Shown: piece by piece, positions 21,401 through 30,400 of the stretch | How the letters are laid out: each line of letters begins with the position of its first letter | Position numbering within the stretch: the stretch's first letter is position 1 | DNA from: Meandrina meandrites | Lineage: Eukaryota; Cnidaria; Anthozoa; Scleractinia; Meandrinidae | Assembly (NCBI GenBank): GCA_963693305.1 | Contig: OY855914.1 | Coordinates: forward strand, 23,410,972-23,474,971 | DNA: 64,000 nucleotides | Direction: 5' to 3' | The notes under the pieces: generated by a model | What the model was told of the DNA's origin: nothing | Database searches by the model: none | What the model saw: the letters and a program-made list of their open reading frames with translations, nothing else | Made by a program: the position numbers and the translations under genes

Positions 21401-24400
21401 ACAGATCTTTGAAAAATACCTACCTTTAGTTTGCAAAAGGCTAGACAGGCTAAATGACGAGCGATGCGTGAAAATAACACTTCGGGATCGCAAAGTTCTG
21501 ACGCATTCCTATCCAATGACGTTTTTATCGCCAAAGTGAAAAGTATTCCCTTGACAAATTAAAACAGTCCCTTGAGAGTATACAAAAATGTGCGTCAGAG
21601 AGTGCCCCGATCATCCCAATTCTTACCATTTTCCTTGGTAACCAAGCAAAATAGTCGAAAAAATCACCTACCGTAATGATTCGATCTAGCGCCCTCCTTC
21701 CAATAAGCGCCCCCTTCCAAATAAGCGCCCACCTTCGAATGTGCTTTTGTCAATAAGCGCCCCTATTCCAATAAGCGCCCCCATTCTTACAGTTTTGTTA
21801 TTGCTAGTTACCGTAGATAAACTCATGAACATTCACCACACCGTGCATGCATACATTGACTGCAAAAAACTTTCAAGAATTTGTTACTGTTACAGTTTCT
21901 GTTATTGTTAGTTATTTTATTATTTATTTAAGATTTGTTTTGAACATTTGGTTGTTTCTCAAAAAATTAAATAAGCGCCCTATCCTGAATAAGCGCCCTC
22001 CCTTGAGGTGCCAAAAGTAAATAAGCGCCCCGGGCGCTAAATCGAATCATTACGGTAACTGTAGGATGGGCACAAATTTTCATGTCACTGCCCCCACCCA
22101 CTGTTTTCTAGCACTGCGCCACCTACTGTAGATGGAAAATTCCAACCGTCACCTTGTTGCATATAATTCACAACTTGCTAATTAAATTAGGATGGTTGTT
22201 GAATAGCCTGTCAAATAAACAGCAGGTAAAAGGGAAATTCAATAAATTAAAAGTTCAGTTGTTCAAGATGAAGCGTTTGCTATTTCCCTTAGTGGTAGTG
22301 TCGAAAGTTTTGTCTTTATTTTATGTTTTGCTGCGAAGAATATCAAGTGGTGGCAAGGAGATGCAGTACGGGAGCCACAGTAATTTATGGAATTTGTCAA
22401 AAAAGTGGGTGGGGCAGTGAGATAAAATTCCAGCTCATTCCGCAGTTCTGTGATTTTCTTAGTACATGTATACAGCTATTTCGAGAAAGGTTGTCGGAAA
22501 AAAAGCATCAAAGTGCACGCAACAAGACCGAAAGGTGGCATGGGTATTCACTGGAATTTTGCATATTGGCCTAGTTTTGCATATTGGCCAAGTTTGTATT
22601 TGCACGTGGAAAATTTGTTTTTCCTCTCAGGGGCCAATATCTTAAGCTTTACTTTTACTGTCGCATGTCTTTGAGTGAGGAAAATCCTTCTCAACTTCAG
22701 AGGGGCTAAACGTACCTTGTTTCTACATGTCTGAAAAGAAAGAAGACCTGAAATTCGCGCTTATTTTGTTGTTATATTTCAGTAGTATTCAACACGTGCA
22801 GTAGCTCAATACGTCTACCCATACTACCTTTCGAAATTGGCTTATGCAGTTTTGTGCTTTTTTTCCGACAACGTTTCTCGAAATAGCTGTATAGGATTGT
22901 AGCTAAGGAAGAAAAAACATGCTCATCAACAACCACCTTCAAAATTACCGCTAGTGTTTGTTTTCTTGCCAAATTTCAGCCATTAGCGAGTTCTTGGCTG
23001 CACCCCTGAGTTTAATCTAAGTTAAGACTCTGAGATTCTAATATTAATAGTAAATTTGTTATGTGGCCCTGTCTCACAAAGACTGGGAACTACCAAATTT
23101 GCAAATTTGATTGGCTAAAACCAATATTGACCGCGGTCTAGATTTTCCCATCTAGACCGGCATCTAGACTGGTTGCACTTATGTTGAGAAATTTGCAAAC
23201 AAAAAATGCAAAAAACGTTGACTTATTTTTGCTAAAAAAGTAATTAATGAAAGAACCAAACAGCTTGACGCAAAAAAGGCAAAAAGAACGAGCAAACTTT
23301 GGCAAATTTTTGTTTAGTTTACAGGCACAAAATCACACATCAGCTAGAGACGAATTTGTGAAGTAATTGCAAGGACAGAAGAAGTTAAAAGCACTTAACA
23401 CGATTAAAAAGCGACTAAAATACCTGTAAGAATATTCTATCAGTCGATAAAAGAGGCTAGAGAAATTGAAAACGTACCTGATATCGACCTTCTTTTGTTC
23501 AAATTTTTCCGTGGGCGCCGCTCAAACCTTCCAGACCTTTCACGCGGCCGCACCGAAGCAAATTTTTAAACTGAAATGTTTTCTACTTTGGCCATAATAA
23601 CATCTTATTAACCAAGCTTAGTCAGTCTGTATGGGAGAATCTTGACCTCGGTCGTGAGTACAGACCTCACTGCGTTCAGTCTGTACTCACGACCTCGGTC
23701 AAGATTCTCCCAAACAGACCTCCTGCTCAGTTAATAAGGGCTAAATACGAACTGTATAGTCGAACTGTATAGTATACGAACTGAGATTCTCATCTTGTTA
23801 AAAGCATCAATACCAATAACAACCGACAGACATGACCTTTTGGCCCAGCTGAAGTGAACTTCTGTTTCCTGAGAGGCCCATTAAGATGATTGACGGCAGC
23901 GAAAAACATAAACCGTTGGTTGAGGTTTAAATTTCAGAGTTCACATGTTATTGAAAACCGCAATAATAATCTATATCTTCATTCTAGATGCCAAAACCTG
24001 TGAGCAGTTGAAGGATGCGCTTGTCAGTGGTCATTCTAAATTGTGCCAATGGCCAGATAATCCATGCCCTGGTATGTAGCCTTGACTAATAATTAATCTT
24101 ATATTTAGCAAATCCATCACATTTTTCCATGGTCTACACTCTTATACATATGGTGGCCTAATGGTTAGTGCGCTGGACTTCGAATCAGGTTGTCTGAGTT
24201 TGAGCCCTGGTCGGAGAACCGCATTGTGTTCTTGGGCAAGACACTTTCAGGGTTGGAAACTAAAATTGCGGAGCGCTCGCCATTTGGGCGAGTGATCTTC
24301 AAGCTGCACTCGCCCAGATAATATTTTACTCGCCCAGTCTCTCCTAGCTCCACACAAACACAGAAAACATTAACACTCCCCCCCCCCACCTCCGCCCACG

Positions 24401-27400
24401 AACATAAAATATTTACAAGGTTTCCATTGAGTTTCTCAGCTCATTTTCAAGGTATTTCAGCACATATTCTTCGGACATCTCAGGCTCTGACTCGTAATCC
24501 GATATTATCCCCTTATCATCTGTGTCTAGCTTTTCCTTCATTTCGCAATGAAAGGCAGTCAATTGTCACTTCAATGAATATTTCTGTGTCCTTGTCTTTT
24601 CGAATACACGAGAATCACTGACTGTTGTTGACGTGCTATTTATCAGGAGCGTATTTTCTTGCTAACGGATACTTCTTGAGTTCAAATATACAGTGTCTCT
24701 TCATCATCTAACGATTACCAAGCAAAGTTATTTTTATGTTTGCCTGACCAGAAATTATTTGCGACAAAGTGCCAGGTTTGTGGGAGATTTCAAAATGATA
24801 AACAGTGTAATCTATTAGCTGTGAATAGTGTAGATTATAAAGTGGAAAGTAGAAAGTTACGCTTATTTTGAATAATATATCCTGGAGCAGAAAATCGTAC
24901 TCGCCAAATCGGGCGAGTGATCCGTGATTCGTACTCGCCCGACAGTTTTGACACTCGCCTGGGCGAGTGGGCGAGCGCTAATGTCCAACCCTGCACTTTA
25001 CTCTCATAGTGCCCCTCTCCACCCAGGTGTATAAATGGATACCGGCGAATTTACTGCTGGGGGTAACTCTGGTATGGACTAGCATCCCATCCAGAAGGGA
25101 CTAGAAATACTCCTAGTTGCTTCATGCTATGGAAACCGGGATAAGCCCTGGCCTGATGGGCCACTAGGCTTGTATAAAGACTTTTTACACTCTTATAGAC
25201 TGTTCAAAACTCATTTTCAAGAACACTGCAACGTTTTGGACATTTATTTTTTGGCATCATTTCTGTGGTCTATAATTTTGAGTGTAGACCATGGAAAACA
25301 GTGGCCATTTGTTTTATACAATAAAATTTATTACCAGCAAATTAGATGAAAAATCAACGTACATTTGCACACACATTTGACATCTTGCAGAATCCCAGTT
25401 TTTCCACTTGAAGTGACCTGATGCCATTGAATATGTTGGAAATTTCGCCCATGGCAAATGCTCCAGCCCCATTTTCTAACTTTCATGATTTTGGTTTTGA
25501 AAAAAAGTAACGACACTGTCTCCCCAAGAAATAGGATTCCGTTGGGCTCTGAACATTCAGGATACATGTATTATTATTCATTTTGAACAGTTATTCAGTA
25601 AATGTATTAGGCCATTTCCTCTTTGCCAAATCTGTAGTTTAACAAAAAAGTGTATTCTGATCATTATTTTATACTGTGTTCAACGGGTCTGTCAATTTCA
25701 TGAGTTCGAGTTAAAAATTTCGAGTTCGAGTTAGAATTTCGAGTTCGAGTTAAAATATCGAGTTGCTTGCAGTTAACTCCATTCTGGTTTGCTTGCGGTT
25801 AGTTCCACTCTGGTTTGCTTGCGGTTAGTTCCACTCCTATTTGCTTGCGGTTAGCTTTCATTTGTTGATAAGGGCGACACTATGCGTGACCAACTGCGAA
25901 AATGTCACGCCATGTTGTGGGTTTATTTTCGTTTTCTTTCTCTTTTTTTTCTTTTTTTCGTCTTCCATCACGAAATCAGTAACTTTTCAGGCCCTTCCTT
26001 TTAACTAGAACTCGAAATTTTAACTCAAAATCGAAATTCTAATTCTAACTCGAACTCGAAATCTCGAACTCGAACTCGAAATTTCTAACTCGAACTCATA
26101 AATTTAATACACTCGTGTTCAACAGAGTCATTTGTTAAGTTGCCATTGTACAGTTATACCCAGTGGTTAGAGGACTATAGAGAAAGATGGAGATCCATTA
26201 TCACACTTGTTGACGAGATCCCCTTTGTGGATGAACAAGCTATTGAGGATATGGTTGGTAACAAATTTTTCTTTCCAATGGCAGAAAATAATAATTAATA
26301 GACTTATGAATAGAATATTTTGGAAGAAAATCCAGTCTCGCTCACTTTTACTTGCATTTCATTCAACTCATGCAGTGAACACAGCACAACAATTTTTTCC
26401 TTGGCACTCCCCTCTCCCTCCCCCCAGAGTCTGTACAGACATTCAGGTGGGTGTATGCTAACACTAAAACCAAAAACTTTTCAGCTCAATCGGTTTACCA
26501 CATTTTCTGATTATTTTAATCCCATACCGTAAAATTCCGGTTATAAGCCCTGGGCTTATACAACTTCGTAAGGGGTTTTGGGTGGGCTTATAAGCGGAGG
26601 GGCTTATATCCGGGAGGGCTTATAAGCGGAATAAAAAAAATGTTTCGAAACGAGCCACGGTAGTGTTGATCAAAATACGTTTTTAAGCTAAAAAGTCATA
26701 ATAAAGCAACATTTAACCCTGTTCAGTACTGTCATCCAGCAGAGGGGGGCTTATATCTCTGGGGGGGGGGGGGGGTTATAACCGGATGTATTTCTTGTTT
26801 CCAGTTAGATGGGCCTACAAGGCTGTGCTCTAAGAAAAATTGCAAGGAGCCCAAAGGTTCCAAACTATGAGATCCAGGGTGCCCAGAATAAAGCTTATAT
26901 GAAAGAAATAAGATTTTCTGGGCACCCAAAGGCAGAAGTTAGTCGCCTGAGGCACCCGGGCACCCTTAGAACACAGCCCTGGCCTATAACCGGGGAGGCT
27001 TATAACCGGAATTTTATGGTATTCTGGAACCGACCGTCTCCTATTATTTGATTCGAAAATGGCAAAGTACCAAAGAGAGAGTTGAATGGATGTGATGTCA
27101 TGCATCCAATCAAGATAAAACGTTCAGTAAACAAAACACAAACTAAGGTGAAAACTGGAAATTCACACTCCCCTTCTGCATGCTATTAATAAAAGTAGCC
27201 ATGTTTATTTGATGTCTTGATAGGATGATGTCCCATCCTCCCCAAGACTCAACTATTTCAGTCTTTGGTACTTGGCTGTTGTCGAATCCAGTAATGGCAG
27301 ATGGTGGAATTGAAAATTTGCTGTTAAAATAATCGGATTAAAATTTAGCATGGTACAACTGTAGGTACTTACAGTAGCAAACATACTTTTGAACTTCAAG

Positions 27401-30400
27401 ATGGAATTCAGTTAAGTGATTTTTGATCAAAGTATAGGTTTTCTTTACCTTTCAATCACCTCTCCAAGCTGAAAACAATGTAAATTTGGCTGAAAAACGT
27501 GAAGAAAATGAAGTAGAAGTAGCGTAATAAATGTGGTGAACGAACTCGCAAACGCGAACTACTCTCAGCTCATTAATGGTCAGTGCTTTGGAGTTCATGT
27601 AAGGTTACATGATGTGTATATTGCTTCATTGCTCAGTGCCACCTACTACAAAACATTCTCCTTCTACTTCAAATTTTCAGTAGAACCCTGTGGCCACTTT
27701 ATAGGGGTTCAAATGGATGCATGCTCGATCAATTAAGGTGGCCCGCGGCTATTTTTTGGGAACGGAGGTGCTCTTTTCTAAATCGAGTTTTGGGCATGTA
27801 AACCTCAACCGATTTTTCTGATTTTTGGTAGTCGAAATAACAAATGTTCAAATTTTATAAACCTTTAAATTATAGGGCAAACACGGCAAACGATCACGAG
27901 ATATTAGCGCTTTTGAAAAAATATATTTATCAAAAAAACGCGAATATTTTCCAAACGCGACGATAGATTTTTTTCTAATTAATGTCAACTAGTTCAAATT
28001 ATCCAAGTTTTAATGTGAGCAAGTTTCAACAAAATCGGCTGGGTAGAAATTGCTGCACAATTGACTGTTGAATTTTTGCTTCAAAATATTATGCTTGTGT
28101 ATAATTGGGAGCTGTTCCAACAAAGTTTAAGTAATGCTCAGATCCAATGGATTATTTGAAAGCTTAATGCCAGCTAAAACGTTGCTGAAAAGTATGGAAA
28201 GATCGGAAACTCCTAGAAAAAGTTGTAAACGAATGAAGAGGAAGAGGTTTACGATGCATAAATTGTGAATTTTAAAATATTCATTGTTTTCCGTGGGAGG
28301 CGCGGTGGCCTAATGGTTAGTGCGCTGGACTCCGGATCGGGCGGTCTGGGTTCGAGCCCTGGCCGGGGCACTGCGTTGTGTTCTTGGGCAAGATACTTTA
28401 CTCTCATAGTGCCTCTCTCCACCCAGGTGTATAAATGGGTACCGGCGAATTTACTGCTGGGGGTAACCCTGCGATGGACTAGCATCCCGTCCAGGGGGGA
28501 GTAGCAATACTCCTAGTCGCTTCATGCTACGGAAACCGGGATAAGCTCCGGCCTGGTGGGCCACTAGGCTCATATGCAGACTTTACCTAAATTGTGAATT
28601 TTAAAATATTTATTGTTTTCGAATTAAAAAAAATCTACCGATTTTTTTTCTTTTATTTTTAAGTATGAGAAAATACAGCATGTATGCAAACGGCTTTATC
28701 TAGTTTCGTGTGTCTAATCTCGATGAAACGCGTCGAATTTTGCTCGCCAAGATGGCTAGTTGGCGTCTTCCATTTTGAAGCGCTTTGGAAACCCTCGCGT
28801 AACAGTAAATTATTCAAACTTGCGGCATTCTCAAGATTATTTAGCACCTGGAATTGAACATACCACGCCACATGCCCCATTCATTGCTAAATAAAATGCA
28901 TAAATACAAAGCTCAGCCGCAATTTTATCCGTGGCATGTTTATTTCCAGGTGCTAAATAATCCTGAGAATGCGGCAAGTTTGAGTAATTTACTGTAACAA
29001 GAGCATTTTCAAAGCGCTCCAAAATGGAAGACAAGAAGTAGCTATTTTGGCGAGCCACATTTGACGAGTTTCATCGAGACTAGACAGACGGAACTAGATA
29101 AAGTCGTTTGCACATATGCTGTATTTTCTCATACTCGAAAATAAAAGAAAAAAAATCGGTAGATTTTTTTTAATTCTAAAAAAAATGAATATTTTTAAAT
29201 TCACAATTTATGCATCGTAAACCTCATCTGCTTCATTTGTCTACAACTTTTGCTGGGAGTTTCCGATCTTTCCATACTTTTCAGCAACGTTTTAGCTGGC
29301 ATTAAGCTTTCAAATAATCCATGGGATCTTAGCATTACTTAAACTTTGTTGTAACAGCTCCCAATTATACACAAGCATAATATTTTGAAGCAAAAATTCA
29401 ACAGTCAACTGTGCAGCAATTTCTACCCAGCCGATTTCGTTGAAACTTGCTCACATTAAAACTTGGATAATTTGAACTAGTTGACATTAATTAGAAAAAA
29501 ATCTATCGTCGCATTTGGAAAATATTCACGTTTTTTTCATAAATTGATTTTTTTAAAAACGCTAATACCTCGTGTTCGTTTATTTTGTTCGCCCTAAAGT
29601 TCAAAGCTTTATAAAATTTGAACATTTGTTATTTCGATTATCAAAAATCAGAGAAATCGGTTAATGTTTACATGCCGAACACTCGATTTAGAAAAGAGCA
29701 CCTCCGTTCCCAGAAATAGCCGCGGGCCACCTTAAAATAGCCTGCATGACTCAGGGTGTTTTCAAAACCACAATGCATGTATTATTCTCCTGTTTTGTTT
29801 AAAGGATTGTTTGACATCTGGTCATATTGAAGGACTTCAGAATTTAGTTGATCCTGGAAGCATCTGTTGGACAAGGAATGAGCTGGACTTAGAACAGGCC
29901 TCTAAAGCATCTTGTATTATTGCACTGTGTGGTTGGATGGGCAGGTAACTTCATACATACAGTACACATTTATCAAACATAAGTTTAAGGGTTGTAGGCA
30001 AGATTTAGTATGTGGGGAGTCCGAAATTTTGAAAAATCAAGTTTTTGAAGTCCACATTTCCTGCATTCTGATAGTCATTTTAGCCCTCATTCCCCCATTA
30101 AACAGATCTTTGTGGCCCGTGAGGGGGTGCAGACACACCCATCGCACACTCCCTACCTACGGCCCTGAAGTGTGAACTTTATTTGTTTCAAGACAGCAAA
30201 TATTTTTTTTTCTGGAACAGAACAGTACAGAATATTATTTACAAGATAAATTAATTGCTACTTAATTACACGAGATTAAATACAGTTGTAAATTATATCA
30301 AATTAATATGTAGGGACAAGCTGCCATTTTTTCCTGAAGGAGTCTTTGCTGATTTTTCTTTCAATTTCATACTTTTTTTTAAATTTTGATTCTAAATACT

